DNA of 64,000 nt from Acetobacteraceae bacterium (lineage in GTDB: Bacteria > Pseudomonadota > Alphaproteobacteria > Acetobacterales > Acetobacteraceae). The stretch spans positions 1 to 64,000 of the forward strand of contig JANXMB010000170.1 in assembly GCA_025354865.1 (NCBI GenBank), in the 5' to 3' direction. Below, one piece after another: positions 1 to 10,335 of this stretch; positions within the stretch are counted from its first letter, which is position 1; every line of letters starts with the position of its first letter. The notes beneath the pieces were generated by a model. The model searched no databases, was not told where the DNA came from, and was given only the letters and a program-made list of their open reading frames with translations. A program made the position numbers and the translations under genes.

Positions 1-1107
1 GCTCGGTTCTTCTACCTTGATGACCTGGAAGCGGCGCGCCAGTGCGGCATCCTTCTCGAAGTATTTTTTATATTCGCCCCAAGTGGTGGCGGCGATGGTG
101 CGCAGTTCGCCGCGCGCCAATGCCGGCTTCAGAAGGTTGGCGGCATCGTTCTGGCCGGCCTGTCCGCCGGCGCCGATCAGCGTATGCGCCTCGTCGATGA
201 ACACGATGATCGGTTTGGGGCTCGCCTTGACCTCGTCGATGACATTTCGAAGGCGGTTCTCGAACTCACCTTTGACCCCGGCACCGGCCTGCAGCAGGCC
301 AAGGTCAAGCGTGCGAAGCGTGACCTCACGCAAAGCCTCCGGCACGTCACCCTCGGCGATGCGCAGCGCCAGGCCTTCGACGACCGCGGTCTTGCCGACG
401 CCGGCCTCGCCGGTGAGGATCGGGTTGTTCTGGCGTCGACGCGTCAGGATATCGACCATTTGCCGAATCTCGGCGTCGCGGCCGAGAATGGGATCGATCT
501 TGCCGGCGCGGGCCAAGGCCGTCAGGTCGATGGTGAACTGCGCCAGCGCGCCGCTGCCGCCCATCGGGGTGGCGACACCTTCGGGCACGGGGCCACCTGC
601 TCCGCCAATCTCCCCGGCCGCCCGGGTCGTCTCCGGAGTGGAGACGGTCGCGGCCGAATAGTCCCGCTTCAAAGCGTCTGGCTGGATTTTGGCGAACTGC
701 CCGGAAACCTCGCGCGCATGTCGGGCCAGCGTGTCGTCAGCGAGCAATGCCCACAGCAGATGGCCGGAGCGGATGCGGCTCTGGCCATGCTCCAGCGTCG
801 CCAGCAGCCAAGCCTGCTTGACCAGTTCGACGATCTCCGGCGCCAAGGCGGGCGCACGGGCGTTGCCGGTGCGCATGCGGTCAAGTCCGCGGTTCAGGTC
901 TACCGCCAACCGTCCAGGATCGACATCGAAATGGCGCAGCAGGGAAACGATGTCGCTGTCGCTACGGTCGATCAGCGTCAACAGCCAGTGCTCGATTTCG
1001 ACATTGTAGTGCGAGCGCGACAGCGTCATGCCCGCTGCCGCTTCCAGCGCACGCCTGCAATCCTCGTTCAGCTTGCCGACAAGCAGCTTGAGGTCGATCG
1101 CAGCCAT
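1..1107 (-). CDS. clpV: T6SS ATPase ClpV/TssH, N-terminal part (runs off the left edge)
   Basis: Reverse strand reads MAAIDLKLLVGKLNEDCRRALEAAAGMTLSRSHYNVEIEHWLL...GRDAEIRQMVDILTRRRQNNPILTGEAGVGKTAVVEGLA...FIDEAHTLIGAGGQ...RRFQVIKVEEPS: Clp N-domain plus AAA+ Walker A/B; next to tss genes. Confidence 0.93.
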   Translation of the reverse strand, partial: MAAIDLKLLVGKLNEDCRRALEAAAGMTLSRSHYNVEIEHWLLTLIDRSDSDIVSLLRHFDVDPGRLAVDLNRGLDRMRTGNARAPALAPEIVELVKQAWLLATLEHGQSRIRSGHLLWALLADDTLARHAREVSGQFAKIQPDALKRDYSAATVSTPETTRAAGEIGGAGGPVPEGVATPMGGSGALAQFTIDLTALARAGKIDPILGRDAEIRQMVDILTRRRQNNPILTGEAGVGKTAVVEGLALRIAEGDVPEALREVTLRTLDLGLLQAGAGVKGEFENRLRNVIDEVKASPKPIIVFIDEAHTLIGAGGQAGQNDAANLLKPALARGELRTIAATTWGEYKKYFEKDAALARRFQVIKVEEPS

Positions 1108-1236
1108 GAAGCGTTTCCCTTTTTCCCGTGCCGGAGGGTATGTGTTGTGCTGCCAACGTGTCCAGTGAAGAAGTGCACACTCAATAACGTATCCAGCGAT
1201 ATTGCATGATCTGGGATAGCTGAGGAGTTCAGGACG

Positions 1237-2361
1237 ATGACACTTCCCGATGGTTTTGATCTTGACGTTTTGCTGGCACCGATCGCCGGCGACACCGAAG
1301 CGGGGCCAGATCTGCGCGCCGATTACGCGCCGCAGGCGGCATATTTCCGGTTGCGCGACGCCCGCTCCGAGGCCCGAACCCAGGAGCGCCAGGCCGACGC
1401 CGCGGGCCAGGATGGGGGCACCGGCTATTCCGACGCGATACTGTCGGCGACGCAGAATTGGCGCATCGTCATGACCTTGGCGCCTTCGACGATAGCCCAA
1501 AGCAGCAAGGACCTGGAGATCGCCGCCTGGTACACCGAGGCTCTGGTGCGCGCCGATGGACTGATCGGCCTTGCCGCCGGGGCGCAACTGATTGAGGGGC
1601 TGGCCGAAAAGTTTTGGGACGGCCTCTACCCGCTGCCTGATGAGGACGGAGTCGAAACCCGGGTTGCCGCCGTCACCGGCCTCAACGGACAAGGCGGCGA
1701 CGGCACGCTGATCCAGTCCTTGAACAAGATTGTGCTGTTCGAACGGCCGAATGGCGCGCCGTTCGCGCTGTGGAACCACGAGCGCACCAAACTTCTCGCC
1801 GGCATTTCCGACAGGGCACGGCGCGAGGCCGCTATCGCATCGGGCTCGGTGCCGATCGAGGACATGCAGAAGGAGGCGCGCGCCAACGGGGTCGCGCGCT
1901 TCGCCAGGCTGCTGGCAGAGTCGAGCCACGCCCTGGCGTCCTGGCAGGCGATGGCGCGCAGGCTTGACGGGCTAGCCGGCGCGGACGGTCCGCCGACCAG
2001 CCGGGTTGCCGAAACCCTTGGCCGCATCGTCGAATTTGCTCGCGAATTTGCACCGGTGGTGAGTGACGAGGCAGCGCCCGAGAACCTGGCCGCGACAACC
2101 GGCGAAACCGTCCCGGCGCCTGTCGGAGCCGTGGCCCAGCCGCAGCTGATGACCCGAGAGGGCGCGCTGAAGATGCTCGGCGACCTTGCCAACTATTTTC
2201 GGCGCACGGAGCCGCATTCGCCGCTGGCCTACACCCTCGACGAGGCTGTGCGGCGCGGCCGGATGAGCTGGCCGGAGCTGCTGGCGGAAATCTTACCGGA
2301 TGCAACGACGCGCGACGCGGTGCTCAACAGCCTAGGGATCCGGCCGGAGCCGCCCGCTTGA
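1237..2361 (+). CDS. tssA: T6SS protein TssA (ImpA family)
   Basis: ImpA N-terminal-like region (LLAPIAGDTEAGPDLRADYAPQAAYFRLRDARSEAR) and C-terminal REGALKMLGDLANYFRRTEPHSPLAYTLDEAVRRGRMSWPELLAEI; upstream of tssB. Confidence 0.92.
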   Translation: MTLPDGFDLDVLLAPIAGDTEAGPDLRADYAPQAAYFRLRDARSEARTQERQADAAGQDGGTGYSDAILSATQNWRIVMTLAPSTIAQSSKDLEIAAWYTEALVRADGLIGLAAGAQLIEGLAEKFWDGLYPLPDEDGVETRVAAVTGLNGQGGDGTLIQSLNKIVLFERPNGAPFALWNHERTKLLAGISDRARREAAIASGSVPIEDMQKEARANGVARFARLLAESSHALASWQAMARRLDGLAGADGPPTSRVAETLGRIVEFAREFAPVVSDEAAPENLAATTGETVPAPVGAVAQPQLMTREGALKMLGDLANYFRRTEPHSPLAYTLDEAVRRGRMSWPELLAEILPDATTRDAVLNSLGIRPEPPA

Positions 2362-2528
2362 AGTATCCGGCCTAAGGGTTGAAAGTTGCGCGGCCGATAG
2401 ATTTTGTTGGTCCCCGTCGCCGATACGGCGTAACGATGCCGCAGACGTGAAGCGGCTCACAGCAGGCGGTCGGCGAAGGCCGTATTGGCGCTCGGCGACA
2501 ATGTATTCGTATCGGGAGTAATAATTCC

Positions 2529-3038
2529 ATGAGTGGCAGCGTTCATGACAAGCTCAACCGGGTGCGCAAGCCGCGCGTCCATATTTCCTACGAGGTCGAG
2601 ACCGAGGGCGCCGAGATCGTGCGCGAGCTGCCGTTCGTGGTCGGCATCATGGGGGATTTTTCCGGCGATCCGACTCAGGCGCTGAAGCCGCTTGCCGAGC
2701 GCAAGTTCGTCCAGATCGATCGTGACAATTTCGACAGCGTGATGGCCAGCATGACTCCTGGCCTGAAGATCAAGGTCGATAACACCCTGGCCGATGACGG
2801 CAGCCAGATGTCGGTCGATCTCAAGTTCAATTCGATGGATGATTTTGAGCCGGCCCGGATCGCGGCCCAGGTGCCGGCCTTGGCCGCATTGCTGGAAACA
2901 CGGAACAAGCTGCGCGATCTCGCCAGCAAGGCCGATCGTTCGAAAGAGCTCGAGGGCTTGCTTGAGCAGGTGCTGAAAAACGAGGCCGACATGAAGTCGC
3001 TGTCGACGCAACTCGGCCTCGATAAGCAGGAGGGCTAG
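2529..3038 (+). CDS. tssB: T6SS contractile sheath small subunit TssB
   Basis: [46 protein letters not shown]...; TssB/VipA family. Confidence 0.96.
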   Translation: MSGSVHDKLNRVRKPRVHISYEVETEGAEIVRELPFVVGIMGDFSGDPTQALKPLAERKFVQIDRDNFDSVMASMTPGLKIKVDNTLADDGSQMSVDLKFNSMDDFEPARIAAQVPALAALLETRNKLRDLASKADRSKELEGLLEQVLKNEADMKSLSTQLGLDKQEG

Positions 3039-3041
3039 ACG

Positions 3042-4535
3042 ATGTCGGGAACCCAGACCGCACCAGTCGGTGCCGCCACGGAAACCCTGGAGGGCCTCAA
3101 CCTGCTCGACCAGGTGATCGGTGCCACCAAGCAGACCGAGCCGGACCGTGCACAGGAGCTGGTCAAGACGCTGGTATCGGAGGCGCTTTCCGGCACCATC
3201 ACCTTTGACAAGAACCTGGCCAAGACGATCGAGCGCGCGATCAACGCGATCGACCGCAAGCTTTCGACCCAACTCAACGCGGTCATGCATCATCCGCGCT
3301 ATCTGCAGCTTGAGGGCAGCTGGCGCGGGCTGAACTACCTCGTGCAGAATAGCGAGACCGGCACCGGGCTGAAGCTGCGGGTGCTGAATTCGTCCAAACG
3401 CGACCTGCATCGCGACTTGACGCGGGCCTCCGAGTTCGACCAGAGCCAGGTCTTCAAGAAGATCTACGAAGCCGAGTTCGGCTCCCCCGGCGGGGCACCC
3501 TACGGCGCGCTGATCGGCGACTACGAATGGACCCAGCATCCCGACGATGTCGAGACGTTGCGCCTGGTTTCGAATATCGCGGCCGGCGCCTTCGCACCGT
3601 TCATCTCCGCCGCCGGTCCGGGCATGTTCGGCTTCGATAGCTACACCGAACTCGCCAAGCCGCGCGATCTGGCCAAAATCTTCGAAGGCCCGGACTATTC
3701 GAAATGGCGCAGCTTCCGCGAAAGCGAAGATGCCCGCTTCGTCAGCCTCGTGATGCCGCGCACCCTCGCGCGCGCACCCTACGGCGTTGCCACCAAGGCG
3801 ATCGACGAATTCGACTACGAAGAAGCCCCGTACGACGCAGCCGGCGCCGCCAAAGCGATGGAACACGACAATTACTGCTGGATGAACGCGGCCTACGCGA
3901 TGGGCACACGGCTGACCGCCGCCTTCGCACAGTACGGGTTCTGCACCGCGATCCGCGGCGCCGAGGGCGGTGGTAAAGTCGAAAACCTGCCGACCCACGT
4001 CTTCCAATCCGACGACGGCGATATGGACGCCAAGTGCCCGACCGAACTGGCGATCACCGATCGGCGTGAGTTCGAGCTGTCGAACCTTGGCTTCCTGCCG
4101 CTCTGCCACTACAAGAACACCGACTACTCCGTGTTCTTCGGCGCACAGACGGTGCAGAAGGCGAAGAAATACGATCGGCCGGAAGCAACCGCCAACGCCG
4201 CCATTTCTTCCCGCCTGCCCTACATCATGGCGTCCGGTCGTTTCGCGCATTACCTGAAAATCATGGCGCGCGACAAAGTCGGTAGCTTCATGGAAGCGGG
4301 CGATGTGCAACGTTGGCTGAACCGCTGGATCACCAACTACGTCAACGGCAACGAAAACGCCGGGGCGGAAATGAAAGCCCGTTACCCCCTGCGGGAAGCG
4401 CGGGTCGAAGTCCGCGAAATCCCGGGCAAGCCCGGTTCCTACAACGCTGTGGCCCATCTGCGCCCGTGGTTGCAGATGGAAGAACTGACCACCAGCCTGC
4501 GTATGGTGGCCCGTATCCCAGCCGCATCGTCGTAA
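3042..4535 (+). CDS. tssC: T6SS contractile sheath large subunit TssC
   Basis: TssC/VipB family: LEGSWRGLNYLV...FDQSQVFKKIYEAEFGSPGGAPYGALIGDYE...YINYVNGN-type C-terminus. Confidence 0.96.
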   Translation: MSGTQTAPVGAATETLEGLNLLDQVIGATKQTEPDRAQELVKTLVSEALSGTITFDKNLAKTIERAINAIDRKLSTQLNAVMHHPRYLQLEGSWRGLNYLVQNSETGTGLKLRVLNSSKRDLHRDLTRASEFDQSQVFKKIYEAEFGSPGGAPYGALIGDYEWTQHPDDVETLRLVSNIAAGAFAPFISAAGPGMFGFDSYTELAKPRDLAKIFEGPDYSKWRSFRESEDARFVSLVMPRTLARAPYGVATKAIDEFDYEEAPYDAAGAAKAMEHDNYCWMNAAYAMGTRLTAAFAQYGFCTAIRGAEGGGKVENLPTHVFQSDDGDMDAKCPTELAITDRREFELSNLGFLPLCHYKNTDYSVFFGAQTVQKAKKYDRPEATANAAISSRLPYIMASGRFAHYLKIMARDKVGSFMEAGDVQRWLNRWITNYVNGNENAGAEMKARYPLREARVEVREIPGKPGSYNAVAHLRPWLQMEELTTSLRMVARIPAASS

Positions 4536-4566
4536 CCGCCGGTTCGGGCCGGCAACGGGCAGTGTC

Positions 4567-6138
4567 GTGAACGATATCGGCCTGGATGCGCTGACGTCCG
4601 TCGCTTCGGCGGCGGACGTTGCGGCCTCGGCACCGCCCGACGACGCACCGCCCGGTCTGCGCGTCGATATGTTGGCTGCGCGGTTCGTCGGCCGTAACGA
4701 TATCGTGCTGGCAGACTCCTTCGCCGGCTTCCTGAACGGTGAACCTGCGGATACCATCAGGCTCTGGTTCGGTGATGTCCTGGGGCAACGGCTCTCGATC
4801 GATGCCGATGCGTTGCGGGGCGCGCTCGATCGCGATATCGCGGCGATCGACGCCATGCTGTCCGAACAGCTTGATGCGATCCTGCACGATGCTCGGTTTC
4901 GCAAGCTCGAAGGCTGCTGGCGTGGCCTCGCGTGGCTGGTCGATGGGGTGGAGCAGGGCACCAAGCTCAAAGTCAAAGCCCTGAATTTATCCTGGGCGGA
5001 AATCTGCCGCGATCTGGAACGGGCCGTCGAATTCGATCAGAGCCAGTTGTTCAAGAAAATATACGAAGACGAGTTCGGCACACCCGGCGGGGAGCCGTAC
5101 GGCCTGCTGATCGTCGATCACGAGGTCCGCCACCGCCCCAGCGCGACCGCCCGAACCGACGACGTCAACGCCCTCGCGCTGTTGTCGGGCGTCGCAGCCG
5201 CGTCGTTCTGCCCGACCATTCTCGCCGCCGCCCCCGCGCTGCTCGACGCCGAGGGGTTCGCCGATCTCAACAATGTGAACGATATTTCGCGGCCGTTGCG
5301 CGACACCGAACACGCGCGGTGGCGGACGTTAAGCTCCCGGTCCGATATGCGGTTCATCGGCATTGCCCTGCCGCGCCTGTTGGCCCGCCCCCCGTGGGAG
5401 GCCGACGGCACCCGCGCCGACAATTTCGCCTATGCCGAATTTGCCCCCACCGCCGACCAGCGGGTGTGGATGAACCCAGCCTTCGCGTTTGCGGTGGTGG
5501 TTGCCCGAGCATTCGCGCAGTACGCATGGCCGGCCGATGTGCGGGGGGCGGAAACCGATCGTGTGGGCGGCGGATTGGTCGATGGTGCGCCGATCGAACC
5601 GTTCCGCACCGATTCCGATCGTAGCTGGATACGCATGCCGGTCGAAATCGTTTGGAACGATCGGCAGGAACGAGAATTGCTGGATTCCGGCCTGATGCCG
5701 CTTTCTGCCATTCCCTTCAGCCAGGAACTGGTGTTCGGCGCGGTGCGCAGCGTTTTGACCCCGCAACGCAGTGCCGGACCGATCGCGACCATCGCCGACG
5801 CCAATGCCCGGTTGTCGTCGCAGATCAACTCGATCCTGTGCGCATCGCGGTTCGCCCACCATCTGAAGATGAAGGGCCGGCAAATGGTCGGTTCGTTCAA
5901 AACGGCCGACGAAATCCAGCGTTCGTTGCAACAATGGCTGACGACCTACATCAACGGCAACCTGAATGCGAACGGGGAGACCCGGGCACGGTTTCCGCTG
6001 GTGAACGGTAAAGTGACCGTCAGCGAATTGACCGCCAAGCCCGGCGTTTTCGGTTGCGTTCTGCATATGCAACCGCACTATCAACTCGACGACGTGTCGG
6101 CGACATTCCAACTCGTTACCGATCTCGGCGGGCGATGA
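4567..6138 (+). CDS. Second TssC-family protein (ImpD-like paralog)
   Basis: LEGCWRGLAWLVDGVEQGTKLKVKALNLSW...FDQSQLFKKIYEDEFGTPGGEPYGLLIVDHE parallels TssC; GTG start; same operon, same position as impD in imp loci. Confidence 0.9.
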   Translation: MNDIGLDALTSVASAADVAASAPPDDAPPGLRVDMLAARFVGRNDIVLADSFAGFLNGEPADTIRLWFGDVLGQRLSIDADALRGALDRDIAAIDAMLSEQLDAILHDARFRKLEGCWRGLAWLVDGVEQGTKLKVKALNLSWAEICRDLERAVEFDQSQLFKKIYEDEFGTPGGEPYGLLIVDHEVRHRPSATARTDDVNALALLSGVAAASFCPTILAAAPALLDAEGFADLNNVNDISRPLRDTEHARWRTLSSRSDMRFIGIALPRLLARPPWEADGTRADNFAYAEFAPTADQRVWMNPAFAFAVVVARAFAQYAWPADVRGAETDRVGGGLVDGAPIEPFRTDSDRSWIRMPVEIVWNDRQERELLDSGLMPLSAIPFSQELVFGAVRSVLTPQRSAGPIATIADANARLSSQINSILCASRFAHHLKMKGRQMVGSFKTADEIQRSLQQWLTTYINGNLNANGETRARFPLVNGKVTVSELTAKPGVFGCVLHMQPHYQLDDVSATFQLVTDLGGR

Positions 6139-6156
6139 ACCGTTAGGGGAAAAACC

Positions 6157-6954
6157 ATGGCCGATATGACTGCCGCCGATCTGCTCCGCGCAGGCCGCCT
6201 GACCGACGCGATCGCTGCGGCGCAGGCAGCGGTGCGAAAGACCCCGCTCGATTTGGCGGGTCGCATTCTGCTGGCGGAGTTGCTGGTGTTTTCCGGCAAT
6301 CTCGAACGCGCGGACGTGCTGCTCGACGCCGCATCGACGATCGATCCGTCGGCCACCATGGTTGTCGCGGAATTCCGCCAACTCATCCGCGCCGATATGG
6401 CCCGCCGGCAATTGTTCCGCGATGGGCGGGTGCCGGAATTATTGTCGGATGCGACGGAAGCCCAGACCTTGCAACTCGCGGCGCTGGTGTCGTTGCGCGC
6501 GGGCGATGTCGAAACCGCCGCCCGGCAGACCGCTGCCGCCGAGGAAGCACGCCCCCGCGTGGCCGGCACTCATGGCGAAGCCGCGTTCGACGATTTCCGC
6601 GACGCCGACGACCTGCTCGCCGGCAATTTTGAGGTGTTGACCACCACCGGCAAATATTTCTGGATCCCGACCGAACGGGTGGTCAGCGCGGAATTCCACC
6701 CGCCGAAGCGCCCGCGCGATCTGATCTACCGCCGGGTGTCGATGACCGTGGCCGAAGGGCCCGATGGCGATGTCTATCTGCCGGCGATCTACAGTGCCGG
6801 CGACGATGCGTCGGAATTGCAGCGCCTCGGCCGCGAAACCGATTGGCAGCAGGCGGAAGGCGGCCCGGTGCGCGGCGTCGGCCAGCGCGTCTTCCTGATC
6901 GGCGAGGACGACTCCGCGATCATGGAACTCGGCGATCTCCGGTTCGGTGCATGA
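6157..6954 (+). CDS. tagJ: T6SS accessory protein TagJ (ImpE family)
   Basis: N-terminal TPR-like start MADMTAADLLRAGRLTDAIAAAQAAVRKTPLDLAGRILLAELLVFSGNLERADVLLD and ImpE-like C-terminus; located between impD-like and tssE. Confidence 0.9.
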   Translation: MADMTAADLLRAGRLTDAIAAAQAAVRKTPLDLAGRILLAELLVFSGNLERADVLLDAASTIDPSATMVVAEFRQLIRADMARRQLFRDGRVPELLSDATEAQTLQLAALVSLRAGDVETAARQTAAAEEARPRVAGTHGEAAFDDFRDADDLLAGNFEVLTTTGKYFWIPTERVVSAEFHPPKRPRDLIYRRVSMTVAEGPDGDVYLPAIYSAGDDASELQRLGRETDWQQAEGGPVRGVGQRVFLIGEDDSAIMELGDLRFGA

Positions 6955-7466
6955 GCGGACGCATCGGCTCCGGCTCGCGCGGCACCGCCGCTCGGGTGCT
7001 CGTGCCGCTGCTCGACCGGTTGATCGACGACGCGCCCGATCAGACCCGCGATCCGCCGCTATCGGCGTCGGAGTCGATGGTGATGTTGCGCCAGTCGGTG
7101 CGGCGCGATTTGGAATCGTTGCTCAACGCGCGGCGCACCTGGAAGTCCTGGCCGGCGTCGTTGACCGAACTCGCGGTGTCGCCGATCGGCTATGGCATCC
7201 CGGATTTCACTTCGGGCGCCTATAACGACCCGGCGCGGCGCGAAGATTTGCGCATGGAAATCGAAGAAGCGATCATGGCGTTCGAGCCGCGCTTCCTGTC
7301 GGTGCGTGTGGCGTTGATCGAATCGACCGAGCGGTTGGAAGCGACCTTGCGCCTGCGGATCGATGCGGTGCTGCATGCGGAACCGATGCCGGAACCGATC
7401 ACCTTCGACACGATCATCGACCCGACCACCGACAATATCGTCGTGCGCACCAACGATGCCGGGTAG
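6951..7466 (+). CDS. tssE: T6SS baseplate protein TssE (gp25-like)
   Basis: ATGA overlap with tagJ; SVRRDLESLLNARR...SIGYGIPDF...-type gp25/TssE motif (VSPIGYGIPDFTSGAYNDPARREDLRMEIEEAIMAFEPRFLSVRV). Confidence 0.93.
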   Translation: MSGRIGSGSRGTAARVLVPLLDRLIDDAPDQTRDPPLSASESMVMLRQSVRRDLESLLNARRTWKSWPASLTELAVSPIGYGIPDFTSGAYNDPARREDLRMEIEEAIMAFEPRFLSVRVALIESTERLEATLRLRIDAVLHAEPMPEPITFDTIIDPTTDNIVVRTNDAG

Positions 7467-7474
7467 TTCGCACC

Positions 7475-9295
7475 ATGTCTGACACGCTGCTCCCCTATTA
7501 CGATCGCGAACTGACGGCGATCAAACGCCTCGCGGCGGAATTCGCCGAACAGCATCCGAAGATCGCCGGCCGGTTGCGGCTGTCGGCCGACGCGGTGGAC
7601 GATCCGCATGTCGCGCGGCTGCTCGAAGGCGTGGCGTTCCTCGCCGCTCGGGTGCATCACCGGTTGGACGACGAATTCCCGGAACTGACCGACGCCCTGC
7701 TGGGCTTGCTCTATCCGCATTACCTCGCGCCGATGCCATCCTGCATCGTTGTGCAGATGAACTGTCAGGCCAGCCTGTTGCTGCCGGCCAAATTGCCGTC
7801 GGGCCTCGCCTTCTCCAGCGAACCGGTGTTGGGGGAGGCACTGAATTATCGTTCCACCTCCGCCGTCACGCTCTGGCCGATCGAGGTGGAGGCGGTTCGA
7901 CTGTCCGGCCTGCCGATCGTCGCGCCCGCCAACCCAGCGGCGGCCGGGGCGGCGGCGGTGTTGCGCATCACCCTGAAATGTCTGGCGCCCGACGTCACGT
8001 TCAACCAGTTGGGCGTCGACAAGCTGCGGTTTTTCCTGCGCGGTCCGTCGAACCAGACGCTCCCGTTGTATGAGCTGCTGTGCGGCCATACGATGTCCAT
8101 CGCCTTCGCCGACAGCGCGGCCGATCCGGCGCCGGTCGTGGTGCCCGCTGCCAGTATTCAGCCGGCCGGGTTTTCCGACGACGAAGCGCTGCTGCCCTGG
8201 TCGGCGCGCGGCTTCTCCGGCTTTCGCCTGCTGACCGAGTATTTCGCGTTTCCCGACAAATTCCTGTTCGTCGATATCGCCGGCATCGATGCCAAAACCA
8301 TGGCGTCGGGCGGCAATAAGCTGGAGATTTTCATCTACCTCGACCGTCCGGCGCCGGAATTGGAGCGCATGATCGGGGCGACGTCGATGGCGCTGGGATG
8401 CACGCCGTTGATCAATCTGTTTCAGCAACGCTGCGACCCCGTGCGCCTGACCCATACCGAAACGGAATACCGGGTGGTGCCCGATGCCCGCCGCCCCCGC
8501 GCGTCGGAGGTTTGGGCCGTCACAAGGGTGCGGGAAAACCTTGCGGATGGCAGTTTCCGGCCCTGGCGCCCGTTCCATCGGCTGTCGGAATCCGACGCCG
8601 AACCGGGCACGCCGGGCGGCTTCTACCACGTGACCCGCCGTGCCGCAGCGCCCGGCGTACCGGGGACCGAGGTCTTCCTGGCGCCGCACGACCCGGCCTT
8701 CGACCCGGACAAACCGGCCGATACCGTGCTGTCGGTCGATGCGCTTTGCGTCAATCGCGATTTGCCGACCGATCTGCCATTCGGCGGCGGGCACCCGCGC
8801 ATGCGCATGATCGAGGGCGCTGCGGCGGTCGCTTCGATCGTGCCGGTGACCGCGCCTACCCAAACCTTGCGCCCGCAATTGCGCGACAAAAGCTTCTGGC
8901 GGCTGATTTCGCATCTCTCGATCGGGCATTTGTCGGTCGTCGGCGGCACCGAGGGCGCGAACGCGGTCAAGGAAATCCTGCGCCTCTACGATCTGCGCGA
9001 AACCGCCGAAACCCATCTCTCCATCGAGGCACTGACCGGCATAACCTCCGCACCCGGTGTCGCTCGGGCGCCTGGTCATGGCGGCGCGTTCTGCCGCGGG
9101 CTCGACATCGTGTTGGAATTCGATCCGCGATCCTGGCAGGTCGCGGGACTGTATTTGTTGGCTTCGGTGCTGGAACGGTTTTTCGCGCTGCATGGCACGT
9201 TGAACAGTTTCACCCGCACCAAAGTCGTGCTGCGCGGGCGCCCGGGCACCGCTGCGGCTTGGCCGGCACGTAGCGGCACCCGCGATCTGGTATGA
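7475..9295 (+). CDS. tssF: T6SS baseplate protein TssF
   Basis: MSDTLLPYYDRELTAIKRLAAEFAEQHPKIAGRLRLSADAVDDPHVARLLEGVAFLAARVHHRLDDEFPELTDALLGLLYPHYLAPMPS, typical TssF N-terminus. Confidence 0.96.
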   Translation: MSDTLLPYYDRELTAIKRLAAEFAEQHPKIAGRLRLSADAVDDPHVARLLEGVAFLAARVHHRLDDEFPELTDALLGLLYPHYLAPMPSCIVVQMNCQASLLLPAKLPSGLAFSSEPVLGEALNYRSTSAVTLWPIEVEAVRLSGLPIVAPANPAAAGAAAVLRITLKCLAPDVTFNQLGVDKLRFFLRGPSNQTLPLYELLCGHTMSIAFADSAADPAPVVVPAASIQPAGFSDDEALLPWSARGFSGFRLLTEYFAFPDKFLFVDIAGIDAKTMASGGNKLEIFIYLDRPAPELERMIGATSMALGCTPLINLFQQRCDPVRLTHTETEYRVVPDARRPRASEVWAVTRVRENLADGSFRPWRPFHRLSESDAEPGTPGGFYHVTRRAAAPGVPGTEVFLAPHDPAFDPDKPADTVLSVDALCVNRDLPTDLPFGGGHPRMRMIEGAAAVASIVPVTAPTQTLRPQLRDKSFWRLISHLSIGHLSVVGGTEGANAVKEILRLYDLRETAETHLSIEALTGITSAPGVARAPGHGGAFCRGLDIVLEFDPRSWQVAGLYLLASVLERFFALHGTLNSFTRTKVVLRGRPGTAAAWPARSGTRDLV

Positions 9296-10335
9296 CGGTG
9301 CGATCCACCCTCGCGACTCTGCGCGACGCGCCGCGCAAATTCCGTTTCGACGCCGTCGTGCGCATTCTCGCCCGCGCCGCCAAAGCCGAGGATCCGGCCG
9401 ACGCGGCAAGATTTCGTACGCCGCCGGGGCTGGCCTATCCCCCGGCCGACGTTTTGCGGGTGCAAGGCGACAGGCGGCCCGATGTCGTGCTTGGTTTGAT
9501 GGGGCTGACCGGACCGTCCGGGGTCCTGCCACGCCATTACACCGAATTCGTGACCCACACGCTGCGTGGGCGATCGACGGCGCTGCACGATTTCCTCGAT
9601 ATGCTGTCGCATCGGTTCGTGGCATTTTTCGCCCGCGCGCCGATCAAATACCGGCCGGCCCCGGCTGCGGAAATCGCCGCCCTGCGCACCCCGCCGGAGC
9701 CCGATCCCATCACCCAGGTGCTGCTGGCACTGACCGGTTACGGCACCTCGAACCTCGCCGCACGGCTGCCGACCGGTTCGGAACCCATCCTCCATTACGC
9801 CGGCTTGTTCGCGATGCGTCCCCGCTCGGCCGAACGCCTCCAGGCGCTCATCGCCGATTTCCTGGGCATGGATGTGGCGGTGGAGGAATTTGCCGGCGCC
9901 TGGCTCAATCTGCCGCCGGACCAGCGCACGCGGATCGGTGCCTTCGGTTCGTTTGCGCGCTTGGGCGTCGATGCCTCGGCCGGCGTGCGCGCCTGGGACC
10001 CGCAAGCGCGTTTCGTGTTGAAGATCGGGCCGCTGCCGCGCGCGGATTTCGAACGCCTGTTGCCGGATCGCGGGGCGTTGGAACGTTTGGTGTCGTTGGT
10101 GCGGGCCTATGTCGGATTCGAACTGGGATTCGCCGTCAATCCCGGCCTGCGGGAAGACGATATCCCGGTTTTGCGCATGGACTCGACCGCCGATCCGGCG
10201 CCCCGGCTTGGGTGGAACACCTGGTTGCCGGCCGCGCCCGGCCGCATCGTGCGGCGCGGCGATGCCTGGGAGTCCATGTTCGAAGCCGAGGTTGTCGAAG
10301 CCCGCCTCGCCACAAGGGAAAAACCGACGCCATGA
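9292..10335 (+). CDS. tssG: T6SS baseplate protein TssG
   Basis: ATGA overlap with tssF; FRFDAVVRILARAAK...TGPSGVLPRHYTEFV...LHDFLDMLSHRFVAFFARA, TssG signature. Confidence 0.95.
   Translation: MTVRSTLATLRDAPRKFRFDAVVRILARAAKAEDPADAARFRTPPGLAYPPADVLRVQGDRRPDVVLGLMGLTGPSGVLPRHYTEFVTHTLRGRSTALHDFLDMLSHRFVAFFARAPIKYRPAPAAEIAALRTPPEPDPITQVLLALTGYGTSNLAARLPTGSEPILHYAGLFAMRPRSAERLQALIADFLGMDVAVEEFAGAWLNLPPDQRTRIGAFGSFARLGVDASAGVRAWDPQARFVLKIGPLPRADFERLLPDRGALERLVSLVRAYVGFELGFAVNPGLREDDIPVLRMDSTADPAPRLGWNTWLPAAPGRIVRRGDAWESMFEAEVVEARLATREKPTP

Noticed and set aside
2457-4976. 839-aa minus-strand ORF antisense to tssB/tssC
   Set aside because: Composition and lack of recognisable motifs fit a GC-driven antisense ORF; the plus strand encodes clear TssB/TssC.
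7220-9625. 801-aa minus-strand ORF antisense to tssE/tssF
   Set aside because: Antisense shadow of conserved TssF; no domain recognised.
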